Of a stretch of DNA of 64,000 nt, positions 46,163 to 62,251 are shown piece by piece; position 1 is the first letter of the stretch, and the number at the start of each line of letters is the position of its first letter. The position numbers and the translations under genes are program-made. The notes under the pieces are model-generated. The model saw only the letters and a list, made by a program, of their open reading frames with translations. It was not told the DNA's origin and did not search any database. The DNA is from Aporhodopirellula rubra (lineage in GTDB: Bacteria > Planctomycetota > Planctomycetia > Pirellulales > Pirellulaceae). Where the stretch lies: contig NZ_JACHXU010000009.1 of NCBI RefSeq assembly GCF_014192335.1, forward strand, positions 124,001-188,000, given 5' to 3'.

Positions 46163-46759
46163 ATGAGCCCGCAAACTCGCGACGAACCCTCAACTCACCG
46201 GTCGTTGCTCGATCGTGCCCGAGACGGCAACGATGAAGGGTGGCGAATGTTGGTCCAGGTTTACGGACCGATCGTCTACAGGTGGATCCGTCGATGTGGA
46301 GTCCAGTCCGCTGACGCCGCTGATGTGATGCAGGAAACATTCCTTTCGGCTTCCAAATCGCTCGCACGATTCGACATGGAACGTACCGGGGCGACGTTTC
46401 GAGGTTGGCTTTGGACGATCGCGAAACACAAACTTCGCGACCGCCAGCGGGCCGAGGCCCGAGAGCCCGCTCAGGGAAACCAATCGATCGAGGAGATTGC
46501 GACCGAGCAATTACATTTCAACGACGCCGATCCTCCCAGTGAAATTGCCGAAGATATCCAGTCGGTGCGAATTCGCATGCTCGAGGTGCTGCGGACGTCG
46601 ATTCAGCCGCGCACGTGGCAAATGTTTTGGCGAACGGCCATCGACGGCTGTGACCCTGGTGACGTGGCCGACGAAATGAATGTCAGTCGGTGGACGGTCT
46701 ACAAAGCGAGGGCTCGGGTACTCCAGAGATTGCGAGAGGAAATGCGTGGATTTGAGTGA
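46163..46759 (+). CDS. ECF sigma factor
   Basis: 198 residues. Region 2 covers about 25-95: LVQVYGPIVYRWIRRCG, then DAADVMQETFLSA and GWLWTIAKHKLRDR. Region 4 covers about 145-195, with GCDPGDVADEMNVSRWTVYKARARVLQRL as its helix-turn-helix. Length and motifs fit an ECF sigma. The next gene, 60 bases downstream, is a Ser/Thr kinase with an N-terminal zinc-finger motif, an arrangement known for planctomycete ECF factors that lack a classical anti-sigma. Confidence 0.92.
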   Translation: MSPQTRDEPSTHRSLLDRARDGNDEGWRMLVQVYGPIVYRWIRRCGVQSADAADVMQETFLSASKSLARFDMERTGATFRGWLWTIAKHKLRDRQRAEAREPAQGNQSIEEIATEQLHFNDADPPSEIAEDIQSVRIRMLEVLRTSIQPRTWQMFWRTAIDGCDPGDVADEMNVSRWTVYKARARVLQRLREEMRGFE

Positions 46760-46819
46760 TCTCGGGCTGTCCAATCTCACCGTTGTGTCATCGGACAACC
46801 CGCTTTTTCCCACAGGAAC

Positions 46820-49549
46820 ATGTCACCGATGATCGCGACTACCTCTCAATGCCTGAGCACGACCGAACTGAAAAAGCTGCTCGAGGGCCAACTCGATGCC
46901 GATGCGTTTGAATCCGCGAGTGAACATGTCGATCGCTGCAGCCGCTGCCAAGCCTCGATCGAGGAAATCAGCGAATCGCCCCAGTCGCTCAATTTTTCAA
47001 AGGATCCTGATCCCCTCGAGAACGAGTCCGCCTGCCAGTTCGCGATCCATCGATTACTCGTCGCGAAACCAACCGTCAACACGACCGCGTCACAGGGAGA
47101 CGAATCGTTGCCACTGCAACAACTCGGCCCCTACCGCATTCTCGGTAATCTCGGTCGGGGCGGAATGGGAACCGTTTGTCTCGCCGAGCATGTTCGGCTC
47201 AAACGTCGCTGTGCTATCAAGCTATTACCGCCCGCTCGTGTTGCTCAGCCCGGTTGGCTAGAACGCTTTGAACGTGAGATGGCGGCAGTCGCCTCGCTCG
47301 AACATCCGGGAATCGTTCGCGCTAACGACGCGGGAACGGAGGCGGGATGGCACTATCTCGTCATGGAATATTTAGACGGACTCGATCTCGCCCGGGTCAT
47401 GCGTGCAGTCGGCAAGCTGGCGGTTCCTGATGCCTGCGAGGTGATCCGGCAAACCTCGCTGGCGCTCGCCCACGTCCACGGTTCGGGTCTCATCCATCGC
47501 GACATCAAACCATCCAATCTGATGCTGACGCGCAGTGGCACGGTGAAGTTACTGGATCTCGGCTTGGTCTTGGCCGGTGACGACCCGCTATCGTGTGATG
47601 ACCGATTGACGACGGTGGGGCACCTGATGGGAACGCTGCCCGCAATGTCGCCGGAACAGTTAATGGACAGTCGGCGGGTCGACGCCTCTGCAGATGTTTA
47701 TTCACTCGGAGCCACACTTTACCGGCTGATCAGCGGTCGCTGGCCGTTCTCCAGTGATGGCGGAATTGCAACGCGGGTGCTCGCGATCACGAGTGAGTCA
47801 CCACCGCCACTCGCGACTGTACATCCCGATGTGGATCAACAACTGAGTGCCTTGGTCGATGCGATGATGAGTCGCCATTCCAAACACCGCCCCAGTGCAG
47901 ACCGTGTGGCTGACAAAATCCAAGCGTGGACTAGCGAAGCAAACTTGAAGGCACTGATTCGCCGCGCAGAATCAACCCAACCGGCGGATGACGATGACGC
48001 ACCAGCACCACGTTCGATCGCAGTGATGTCTGCGAACGACAACACCCCACCACGCAGTCGCGGCGGCAAGTCGCTCGCGGGTGGCTTTCGAGCGTTCGGC
48101 TTGCTAGCCGCAGTAATGCTGCTCGCGACGGTTGTGATTCAAATCCGTGCCGATCACGGCAATGTTGTCGTGACGACAGACGGAAAGGAAACCCAAGTCG
48201 AAGTCATACCCGACGATGCAACCGAACCGGACGCCGTCGGCACCAAACCAGCAGTTGCGGAAACCAAACCCGAACGATTGTATCTCGGCAAGAACTTCCA
48301 GCACTGGATGGATGTCTTCCAGCGTGAACAACAAATCGAAGCGATTGGACAAGCGATGCGAGCGGTCGAGTTGCTTTCTCGAGGTGAACCGCAACGTGCC
48401 GAGGCAGCCAAGGTGACCTTGCAATTGGGAAATGAGTACGGCACCCGGTATGTTGACGAAACTCCCGACAATCGATTGGAAGGTTCCGGCGGATCCTCAT
48501 CCAACCCGGAACGGTTCATGGGTTACCTGACGGAAGTCTTTCCGTTCTACCTCCCCGAACCTGGACTCATTGAAATTGACCGTCAATTAGCAAGCGGGAA
48601 TGACAAAGCGAAAATCGCCGCGATCATGGTGTTGGAGAAATACATGGATGGTGTTTACAACGGAACGTACTACGACGAACGGAAAAAATCAGCGAGCCAA
48701 TACATCGCAAACTTGGCAAAAACAGACACTGGTGCACGGCAACTTCGCAACCTCTTGGATCATCTCGGCTCCTCATTCGAGTCACTAGATAAGCATGTCC
48801 GCAAGCGAGCCAGTCGTACCGGGTCGATTTTATCGTCTGGTGAATACGACGCGATCGCGTCGCGAAAAGCAGCGTGGGACACCGCTATTGATTTGATTAC
48901 CGCCAGCAAGAGCAACATCGATCCTCCGGCATGGATCGCGAAACATGTTGTGGACGCAGTGCGAACCGCAGTCGCGGAGTACGAAGCGAGACCGGTTGAC
49001 CCAGTAACAGGCGAGGACATGGTCTCACCAACTCAAAACACCTTCGGAATGATGGGCGGCATGGGAGGATACCCCGCACCGCCGGATTGGGCGATCGACC
49101 CGAATATCTTGATGGCAGCATTGGAAATGCGCCGCGAAGGACGCCTCCCTTTCCCCAACGAGTTCGTCGTCGCCCTAATCACCCATCCCGGATTCCGTTG
49201 GCATTTCGGATTGGATGAGCAGATCGCGACGCTGGACGGATTGGTCAAAGACGAACCCAACGCACTCAACCTCGTGCTCACGGCCGTCGACAAGCACCTT
49301 CAAAAACTGGATTCAATGCTTGAGGGCAGCGAGCACCACTCGATCGGATACAGCTATCCAATGCTTGCGTTTACCGGACGTCTATACGCCGCACATGTTG
49401 CGGATATCGAAACCGCAATCCAACGGTTCGAAAAACTACAATCCGCGTTGAAGGCGAACGGGTTCAGCGGCTCTAACGATCTGCTCCAACCCATCATTGA
49501 GATATTGAAGCAGCGATTCAACGAAGCTCAAAAAAGCAGCGACAATTAA
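46820..49549 (+). CDS. Zinc-finger-containing membrane Ser/Thr protein kinase
   Basis: 909 residues. Residues H36, C40 and C43 form an HxxxCxxC motif as in zinc-binding anti-sigma domains. A Hanks-type kinase follows: GRGGMG at 112-117, ATP Lys K134, catalytic HRDIKPSN with D228, and DLG in place of DFG, which is common in this group. One transmembrane helix lies at about 424-443, so kinase and zinc motif are cytoplasmic and ~460 residues lie outside. That C-terminal part has no motif I know. Start may be 46820 or the Met at 46829. The gene follows the ECF sigma and probably controls it. Confidence 0.93.
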   Translation: MSPMIATTSQCLSTTELKKLLEGQLDADAFESASEHVDRCSRCQASIEEISESPQSLNFSKDPDPLENESACQFAIHRLLVAKPTVNTTASQGDESLPLQQLGPYRILGNLGRGGMGTVCLAEHVRLKRRCAIKLLPPARVAQPGWLERFEREMAAVASLEHPGIVRANDAGTEAGWHYLVMEYLDGLDLARVMRAVGKLAVPDACEVIRQTSLALAHVHGSGLIHRDIKPSNLMLTRSGTVKLLDLGLVLAGDDPLSCDDRLTTVGHLMGTLPAMSPEQLMDSRRVDASADVYSLGATLYRLISGRWPFSSDGGIATRVLAITSESPPPLATVHPDVDQQLSALVDAMMSRHSKHRPSADRVADKIQAWTSEANLKALIRRAESTQPADDDDAPAPRSIAVMSANDNTPPRSRGGKSLAGGFRAFGLLAAVMLLATVVIQIRADHGNVVVTTDGKETQVEVIPDDATEPDAVGTKPAVAETKPERLYLGKNFQHWMDVFQREQQIEAIGQAMRAVELLSRGEPQRAEAAKVTLQLGNEYGTRYVDETPDNRLEGSGGSSSNPERFMGYLTEVFPFYLPEPGLIEIDRQLASGNDKAKIAAIMVLEKYMDGVYNGTYYDERKKSASQYIANLAKTDTGARQLRNLLDHLGSSFESLDKHVRKRASRTGSILSSGEYDAIASRKAAWDTAIDLITASKSNIDPPAWIAKHVVDAVRTAVAEYEARPVDPVTGEDMVSPTQNTFGMMGGMGGYPAPPDWAIDPNILMAALEMRREGRLPFPNEFVVALITHPGFRWHFGLDEQIATLDGLVKDEPNALNLVLTAVDKHLQKLDSMLEGSEHHSIGYSYPMLAFTGRLYAAHVADIETAIQRFEKLQSALKANGFSGSNDLLQPIIEILKQRFNEAQKSSDN

Positions 49550-49699
49550 TCGCTCGAGCGATTTAGAAATTGATACGCGATAGAGGGTCGGCTTCTGCAA
49601 ATCGAGACATTCCGGTGAGTACCGGATGCACGTCTCCTGTTGAATACCGCCACAGCCGGAAGCAAAGAACGTGCAGACGCGCGTAGTGTTTCCCGCCGA

Positions 49700-50377
49700 T
49701 CAATCCATCCCGAGATCCTCGATGAACCGTGCGGTGAGAACGATCTCGGAAGCGTCGACTCCGAGTGCGTCAACCAAAACCGGGCGTAATTCCGCCAACA
49801 CATCCTCGGCGGTGTTGAGATTCAAGTGTTTGGTCGCAAATTCGGTTTGAGTTGCGTAGCGTGCCAGGGCACCAAACGTTGATAATCCGTCCGGCGGTAC
49901 TTGCCGAAACCCGACCGTTGCCGAATGCAGAAACCACGATCCCATGGCCGCCAGTGGCAAGATATCCGTGTTTACGGTGAATGCCGACCACATGGCGAAA
50001 AGGAACAGCAACAACACTGCGACGACCAGCAGTTTCCTCAGCCACGGTGGACGACGCAGCGCACGTGGCGATGCGTCTTGAAGGTCTCCGAGCCAGCTCC
50101 AAAGCTGTCTTCGCTGGGATGGATTCAAGACGTCCACAACACGAGTGCGGGTTCGAATGCGCAAACCATCGTCAGCGGCAATTTCTCGGACACGTCGACG
50201 AAGATTAAAAAAAGACGCCAGAGAAGGGCAAACTGCAGAACGCGTTGCATCGATCCGTTTCTGGATCACGGCCACCAGATCGCCGACCGTACGGACGCGT
50301 TCGGACTCGGTGCTGCGAATCGTGATGCCGAAGTGATCCTCGACATCCATCAAAATCTCAACCGCATCGAGTCCCAT
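49700..50377 (-). CDS. Membrane protein with separated ACP-like half-domains
   Basis: 225 residues. The N-terminal 43 residues (MGLDAVEILMDVEDHFGITI and on) align with the second half of acyl carrier protein, from the residue after the modified Ser; Gly stands at the Ser position. One transmembrane segment follows at about 113-135. The last ~38 residues (EDVLAELRPVLVDALGVDAS then RFIEDLGMD) align with the first half of ACP and stop just before the Ser. So the halves occur in swapped order. A phosphopantetheine Ser is absent. Start ATG at 50377 has GGAG six bases upstream. It lies 21 bases after the hydrolase gene, an operon. Confidence 0.75.
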   Translation of the reverse strand: MGLDAVEILMDVEDHFGITIRSTESERVRTVGDLVAVIQKRIDATRSAVCPSLASFFNLRRRVREIAADDGLRIRTRTRVVDVLNPSQRRQLWSWLGDLQDASPRALRRPPWLRKLLVVAVLLLFLFAMWSAFTVNTDILPLAAMGSWFLHSATVGFRQVPPDGLSTFGALARYATQTEFATKHLNLNTAEDVLAELRPVLVDALGVDASEIVLTARFIEDLGMD

Positions 50378-50398
50378 GGCTGCTCCATTGAACGCAGG

Positions 50399-51087
50399 TC
50401 ACGTGGCCTGCGTCTTGCTGATTTGATCGATCACGTCTCGAGTGAACGCGTTGACTTCGGAGGGATGCGTCAACGAGATCACGTGGCCGCCGCCTTTGAC
50501 GACCGTGTCGGGTTGAGTGTACCGAATCGGCAGCGTCCAATCACGATCGCCGTGGATGTGAAAACCGGGCAATCGAACTCCGGCTGATGACGCCAATCGA
50601 GAATCCGAGCGAGTGACCATTTGAAGACGGCCGGATCGGAACCACGAAATTGCTGAACGAGCCCCCACGAAAACGGAGCGATACGGCGGAACAACGTTAT
50701 CGCCAGCGGCGCCGCGAGCCACTGCAACATACGGATCGGCAACCAGCCGACGAGCGTCTTCAACGGCCGAGCCATTCGCCCGTACAGCGGCAGTTCGTCG
50801 GGCGATGCGATACTGCCGATCAAGAGCACCGCGCGAGCATCCAAGTGCTGGGCAACGTGCAATGCCATCATGCCGCCGAACGAAGCGCCCCCAACGACAC
50901 ACGGACCATGAACACGCAAGTCCTCGGCGATGCGTCCGGCGTATGCATCGAGGGTCTCATTTGAAACCGGCGTCGGCCACGGCGGAACGATGAGTTGCGG
51001 GAACGCGATCTTTTGCGGTACGAAGATATTCGCGTCCGCGGCGAGGCCGGGAAAGAGGATCAGCGGAAGCGTTTTATCGTTGGTCAT
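50399..51087 (-). pseudogene. Alpha/beta hydrolase with a one-base frameshift
   Basis: Start ATG at 51087. The first part reads LPLILFPGLAADANIFVPQK and contains the nucleophile elbow GASFGG near residue 68. It then continues to WRHQPEFDCPVF. Here the frame is broken: as read, it runs on with unrelated residues to 50479, while the -1 shifted frame resumes with HIHGDRDWTLP and the closing KGGGHVISLT, holding the catalytic Asp and His. Adding one base between 50560 and 50561 restores a 229-residue enzyme ending QISKTQAT at 50399. The total length, 689 bases, is one short of a multiple of three. Either a true mutation or a sequencing error. Substrate unknown. Confidence 0.85.
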
Positions 51088-51180
51088 CGGTGCGACGCAC
51101 TCGATGTCGTAAACGCCTCAACGCAGAAGAAAGCTTCGCCGTCGAAGAACATGTGGAAGCAATTCAGCGTGAAAAAGAAA

Positions 51181-51216
51181 TGCGAGTAAAACGGGGTCTC
51201 CCCCGTTTTACTCGCA
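51181..51216 (-). terminator. Hairpin terminator of the Pro/Tyr-rich secreted protein gene
   Basis: A perfect 15-bp stem (GCGAGTAAAACGGGG and its complement) with a TCTC loop at 51197-51200, extended by one T-A pair. On the minus strand it is followed by ATTTCTTTTT. It lies 15 bases past the stop at 51231. Confidence 0.85.
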
Positions 51217-51230
51217 AATCAGCGTTTCGC

Positions 51231-51722
51231 CTAACGGCTAGCGAAATGCGTTTCGACGTCGACAAACGGGTTCGATCGGATCTTGCCCGGCTCGAATGTT
51301 TTCGCGGTTGCCAAAGTGTCTGCTTCGTTCCAGTTGTTTTCGACAACTGGGCCTGCTTTCACGGGAGCATCAAAGCTCGCCGAGCGGCAGATGAACGGGT
51401 TGCTGACCGGACCTTGGTAAGTGCGTGAACGCAGCCCCGACGGTCCGGCTTGGCCTTGATAACTGGCCGGTGCGGAGACTTGCGGAGGCGCCGCAAACGG
51501 GCTGATTCCGTATGGACGGAAGTGGCGAGTCCCGTAGTAAACCGGTGGGTTCAACGCGAAATAGGGCGGTGTGCCGACCCGCGAACGATACTGAACACCG
51601 TAGGGCTGGTAGAATCCGTAGGCTTGGAACCCATAGGCGCCAAAACCTTGTGCATGCACGCTACGGTTGTCCATCAATCCGGCGAAACAAACCGCGGCGA
51701 CAAGGGCGAGCATTCGCAACAT
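51231..51722 (-). CDS. Secreted Tyr/Pro/Gly-rich protein, unknown
   Basis: 163 residues from ATG at 51722 (MLRMLALVAAVCFAGLMDNRSVHA), giving a signal peptide; a second Met at 51713 is also possible. The frame extends upstream but is not signal-like. The mature part starts with repeats of G-[FA]-x-x-Y-G-F and Y-x-P-Y-G-V, then Y-R-S-R-V, and a less biased C-terminus with NPF motifs. Aromatic/Gly repeats suggest a structural or surface role. No family recognised. The terminator hairpin follows directly. Confidence 0.7.
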   Translation of the reverse strand: MLRMLALVAAVCFAGLMDNRSVHAQGFGAYGFQAYGFYQPYGVQYRSRVGTPPYFALNPPVYYGTRHFRPYGISPFAAPPQVSAPASYQGQAGPSGLRSRTYQGPVSNPFICRSASFDAPVKAGPVVENNWNEADTLATAKTFEPGKIRSNPFVDVETHFASR

Positions 51723-52012
51723 AGTGAAAAATCTGCTTTCCCCCGCTGGCGGCGAGGTAATTTCCGTTCGGCCTCGGGCCCCGGCGGGGTTTCCGCGGGT
51801 CGTGGTGAAACCGGAGGAAGGGGTGGGTTTCGGTTCAAAAACGAGTCTGTGATCGCATGGTTCAACGACGCACCCCCGTGCAGACTCCACGTTAGTCTCG
51901 CCTTAAAAACCTTGCAACGAAAACAATTGGTAACTTGAGTAGTTCTTTTCACGAATCGAGACGGAAATTGCCCGCACACGACGAAAACGTGATCTCACAG
52001 GACAGCGTTCCG

Positions 52013-53218
52013 ATGAAGATCGCGTGTGTGATCCACTCGCTCGACGGAGGCGGTGCCGAACGCGTAATGGCGGGGCTAGCCTCCCGTTTGGCGATGCGTC
52101 ACCACGACGTCGATCTGATCACGCTGGACAATGGTCAACGTCAGCGACATCCGCTTAGCGATTTGGTGAAATGGCATCCCCTCGATGTACTCTCGACGAC
52201 CGACCACCGCGTCTCTCTGCCGACGCGTCTGAAGCGTCTTCGCGCGGCAATCATCGTGGGAGGCTACGACGTTGTCTTGTCTTTCTGTGACTCGACCAAT
52301 TTGCTGGTGATGTTGTCGACCCGGTGCATGCGGCGTCCCGTGCCGATCGTGCTAAGTGAACGCAGCGATCCGGCTCAACAATCACTCGGGGCCGCTCGCG
52401 AATGGCTCCGTGATCGCATGTACCCAAAAGCCGATGCGGTGATCGGGCTGAGCGACGAGGTGGCGACAACATTGCAATCGCGAATGCACGTTCAGCCGAT
52501 CGTGATCCCCTCGGCGGTCGAAGCGCCGCCCCATCATTACTCTGACATGCGGTTGGCATCGCATCGTCGTCCGGTGACTCCACCGATCGGCAACCGCTCG
52601 TCGGTTCGGTTGATCGCGATCGGACGTCTCGAACCGGAGAAAGGTGTCGACCGATTGCTCTCGGCGTTGGCGACTCTCAACGAGTCTGGTAATTCGACGG
52701 ATTGGCGTTTGAAAATTCTTGGCGACGGCAGCGAAATGGAGCGTCTACGATCATTCGCGGAGGAACATGGGATTGAATCTCGAATCGAATTTTGCGGCTG
52801 GGTGGACTCGGTGTGGCCCCATTTGGCGGAGTCAGACGTGTTCGTTCTGCCGAGCCTTTACGAGGGGTTCCCTTCCGCGATGTTGGAAGCGATGGCGGGC
52901 GGTCTCGCGGTGTTGGCCGTCGACGCCGGTGGCGGGGTACGGTCGGTAATTCGACACGGAGAAAATGCCTGGTTGGTCGACAACGAAGCGGGCCCGCTTC
53001 TCGATGGCCTGCGAACCTTGCTTTCGGACGCGGCACTGCGTGGGCGATTGGCAAATTCGGCTCCCGAGGTCTGCGACCAATTCGGCTGGGACGCGATGGT
53101 GGATGCGTACGAGCGGGTGCTCCGCGGCGCAGCACGTTCCTCGTCAGGAGGCACACCGGTGCCAACCGATGGCGATGTCGAGGCCCATCCCCCTGCGCCA
53201 GATTGTGTGACACAATAG
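52013..53218 (+). CDS. GT4-type glycosyltransferase
   Basis: 401 residues from ATG at 52013 (MKIACVIHSLDGGGAERVM), with AGGA ten bases before; the longer frame from 51935 is not needed. GT-B fold transferase. Motifs: N-terminal GGGAERVMAGLA, the nucleotide-sugar domain with IGRLEPEKGVDRLL near the middle and the E-x7-E region FVLPSLYEGFPSAMLEAMA. Transfers a sugar from a nucleotide donor, most likely to an envelope polysaccharide or lipid. Acceptor unknown. Cytoplasmic or membrane-peripheral. Confidence 0.92.
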   Translation: MKIACVIHSLDGGGAERVMAGLASRLAMRHHDVDLITLDNGQRQRHPLSDLVKWHPLDVLSTTDHRVSLPTRLKRLRAAIIVGGYDVVLSFCDSTNLLVMLSTRCMRRPVPIVLSERSDPAQQSLGAAREWLRDRMYPKADAVIGLSDEVATTLQSRMHVQPIVIPSAVEAPPHHYSDMRLASHRRPVTPPIGNRSSVRLIAIGRLEPEKGVDRLLSALATLNESGNSTDWRLKILGDGSEMERLRSFAEEHGIESRIEFCGWVDSVWPHLAESDVFVLPSLYEGFPSAMLEAMAGGLAVLAVDAGGGVRSVIRHGENAWLVDNEAGPLLDGLRTLLSDAALRGRLANSAPEVCDQFGWDAMVDAYERVLRGAARSSSGGTPVPTDGDVEAHPPAPDCVTQ

Positions 53219-53261
53219 GGGCTCACGCGTTTGCGCCGATGCCCTCGAAGGAGTGAACCCC

Positions 53262-54227
53262 ATGAGCGATCCAGAAACGAACATCGCCTCCCAAACCGGC
53301 AATGAACAATCCGGTATGGCGCCTGAGCAGAGCCCCGTGGGTGACCTGCAGCAACCCTCGGGGATCGTTCACGACAAGAACGAAGTGCCGGTCATCGTTC
53401 ACAGTCGCGCCAGCGGGCCGATCGCGGAGATGACGTTTTTGCAGCGGGCATTGCTGTTCGCCGAACTCGCCATGGTTTCTTACAACGATGAGCGTGAAGC
53501 GACCGCTGCGGCAGAATTCGTGGGATTTCCGGACGTAACGTTTTTCGACCACGACGGATCCCAGGCTTACCGTTTTCGAAACGACCATGATTGTGTGATC
53601 GCGTGTCGAGGCACCGAACCGAACGAATGGAACGACATTCGGGCGGATGCCAACGCGGCGGCGGTCTTGGCGGAAACGGCGGGCAAGGTGCACCGTGGTT
53701 TCAAAACCGAAGTCGACGATTTATGGCCGATGCTCGAAACCGCACTCATCGGCAACGAACAGCCGACGTGGTTTTGCGGGCACTCCCTCGGTGGTGCGAT
53801 GGCGACGATTTGTGCAGGCCGCTGCTTTTTGTCACACATTAAAACGACCCCCAGCGCGTTGTTCACCTACGGCAGTCCTCGAGTAGGTGACAAACGGTAC
53901 ATCAATTTCGTTAAACTCGATCACTTTCGATTTGTAAACAACAACGACATCGTCACTCGCGTCCCGCCGGCCTGGATGGGATACCGTCATTGCGGTACCG
54001 AGGTATACATTGACCGCAACGGAAATCTCGGTCATCTCGGGATGTTGATGAAACGCCGGGACCGTTGGCGTGGCTTCCTGAAAGGGTTGCGTCGATTTCG
54101 CGTCGACCATTTTTCCGACCATCCACTGCACCAATACATCGGGCCGATTCTCAGCGCGGCGCGCCAAGAGCAGGCTGAACTGGGGCGTGGCAAAGAAGCC
54201 ATCAATGCCTCAGACTTGACCCGCTGA
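53262..54227 (+). CDS. Class 3 lipase-like serine hydrolase
   Basis: 321 residues from ATG at 53262, with AAGGAG at 53248-53253. The nucleophile elbow is GHSLGGAMATI, preceded by a W-F-C strand, and the catalytic Asp is likely in VNNNDIVTRVPP. A following His near HLGM or HQYIGP would complete the triad. The overall pattern (ACRGTEPNEWNDI, FKTEVDDLW) fits the class 3 lipase family. No signal peptide, so it may be cytoplasmic. It starts 43 bases after the glycosyltransferase and may share its transcript. Confidence 0.9.
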   Translation: MSDPETNIASQTGNEQSGMAPEQSPVGDLQQPSGIVHDKNEVPVIVHSRASGPIAEMTFLQRALLFAELAMVSYNDEREATAAAEFVGFPDVTFFDHDGSQAYRFRNDHDCVIACRGTEPNEWNDIRADANAAAVLAETAGKVHRGFKTEVDDLWPMLETALIGNEQPTWFCGHSLGGAMATICAGRCFLSHIKTTPSALFTYGSPRVGDKRYINFVKLDHFRFVNNNDIVTRVPPAWMGYRHCGTEVYIDRNGNLGHLGMLMKRRDRWRGFLKGLRRFRVDHFSDHPLHQYIGPILSAARQEQAELGRGKEAINASDLTR

Positions 54228-54257
54228 ACCTGAACGCTCCCTCCTCACGGATTCCGA

Positions 54258-55265
54258 ATGAGTTCCTCTGAATCGTCCCAACCGCAATCGCAGGCATCCG
54301 CCGATGACTCGGTCGTCACCATCGAAGGTGTCGAACTGAAGCTAGCGCATCCCTATGAGTCGCCCGGCGACTGGATCGGTCAAAGCGAAATCCTCAAACA
54401 ACTGCTCGCGTGCTGGATCACGGTCGACGACACGGACCTGCCGTTGACGCCGCGTTTGTTGGGTTCTCCCGGTGTGGGCAAAACGCAGCTCGCGATTGCA
54501 GCGGCAAAGCAACAAAAATTGCCGCTCTACATCTACCAGTGCACCGCCGACACGCGTCCCGAGGACCTGTTGATCACGCCCGTGCTCAGCCGAGGCGGCG
54601 AAATCTCTTATCACGCCTCGCCATTGGTCAGCGCGATGATTCGCGGCGGTGTCTGCGTGCTCGACGAAGGCAACCGGATGAACGAAAAGTCCTGGGCCTC
54701 GCTCGCTCCGCTGCTGGACAATCGTCGCTATGTGGAATCCATCGTTGCGGGCATCACGATTCCGGCATCGCGTCAATTCCGCGCCGCGGTGACAATGAAC
54801 CAAGACGAATCGACGTTCGAGATTCCCGACTACATTCTCAGCCGCCTGCAACCGACACTGCAGGTCGGATTCCCGAACAAACAGGACGAAATGGCGATTC
54901 TGCAGTACCATCTGCCGTTCGCCGAGCCCGAAATGCTGGCGTTGACGGTCGATTTCCTGCAGCATTCACATGAATTGAAACTCGATTTCTCGCCTCGTGA
55001 TGGCATCAATCTTTTGCGTTTCGCGATCAAACGGATGGCACAGGATCCCGATCATCCGGTCGCTCATGACGACGCCTGGCAAGAAGCCCTCGAAAAATGC
55101 TTGGGCGAAGAAGCAGTTGATCTCGAATTGTTAGCCGAACGTCGTAGCCGAACGCTCGGCGGCGATGCCGTGCCGCTCGGCCTCGCCGATCTGTTCTTCG
55201 ACCCCGATGATCCGTTGCATCCCGATCGGGATGATGACGACGACGATGACCTCGACGGCATCTAA
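54258..55265 (+). CDS. MoxR-like AAA+ ATPase
   Basis: 335 residues. Walker A is [12 protein letters not shown] (about 70-81), Walker B is [16 protein letters not shown], and a sensor region [23 protein letters not shown] follows. This matches dynein-related AAA_5/MoxR proteins, which act as chaperones, usually with a VWA-domain partner. No VWA gene is seen next to it. The C-terminus ends in a run of Asp residues. It follows the lipase gene by 30 bases. Confidence 0.9.
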   Translation: MSSSESSQPQSQASADDSVVTIEGVELKLAHPYESPGDWIGQSEILKQLLACWITVDDTDLPLTPRLLGSPGVGKTQLAIAAAKQQKLPLYIYQCTADTRPEDLLITPVLSRGGEISYHASPLVSAMIRGGVCVLDEGNRMNEKSWASLAPLLDNRRYVESIVAGITIPASRQFRAAVTMNQDESTFEIPDYILSRLQPTLQVGFPNKQDEMAILQYHLPFAEPEMLALTVDFLQHSHELKLDFSPRDGINLLRFAIKRMAQDPDHPVAHDDAWQEALEKCLGEEAVDLELLAERRSRTLGGDAVPLGLADLFFDPDDPLHPDRDDDDDDDLDGI

Positions 55266-55600
55266 ACCAGATTGACGCCACACGCTCGCGGCGATTGGAC
55301 GATTTGTTGCTCCAGGCAACCTGAAACCTGATCGCCAACAACGGGAAACGCAGCACCTACCGAATCGCCTCTCCTACGGCTATCTTTCGGGTGCCTCGCC
55401 AGTCGTCGATTTCGTGAAAGTGGTCCCCTCAAAAACGCCCCTTCGCACGAGACCGAACGTGTCTCCACACGTTTCGCTAGCGTTTGGCACTCCCTTTCAT
55501 CGGGGGCCCCATCAATCGAAATGGCGTTCCACTGCGTGACGCTTCGCGTTGATTCGCCCCTCCTTCCGCCCATTCATCACTCGTATTTCCCACGAAATTC
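55266..55600. other. Intergenic region before rpiB
   Basis: 335 bases without a supported gene. A 7-bp hairpin (AACGTGT-CTCC-ACACGTT, 55456-55473) is the only structure noticed; it has no T tract. Confidence 0.45.
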
Positions 55601-62026
<6,426 letters not shown>

Positions 62027-62251
62027 TCGACAATGGAGACGCGCGGATAAATCTGTATCCGAGCATAATCACCACCTCACCAAAGGCCTTCCCGATCCCT
62101 CATCATTCAGGGGGTGGACCACCCTCTGTTCCGATTATTCCGATCATACGGATTACGACAGCTCGCCTAGTCCGGAGGATTTTGCGGCAGACCGAGCTCA
62201 CGTCGGTCTGAAGGCATCAACATCGGAAGTTAGCCGTTCGCTTGAGCCACG

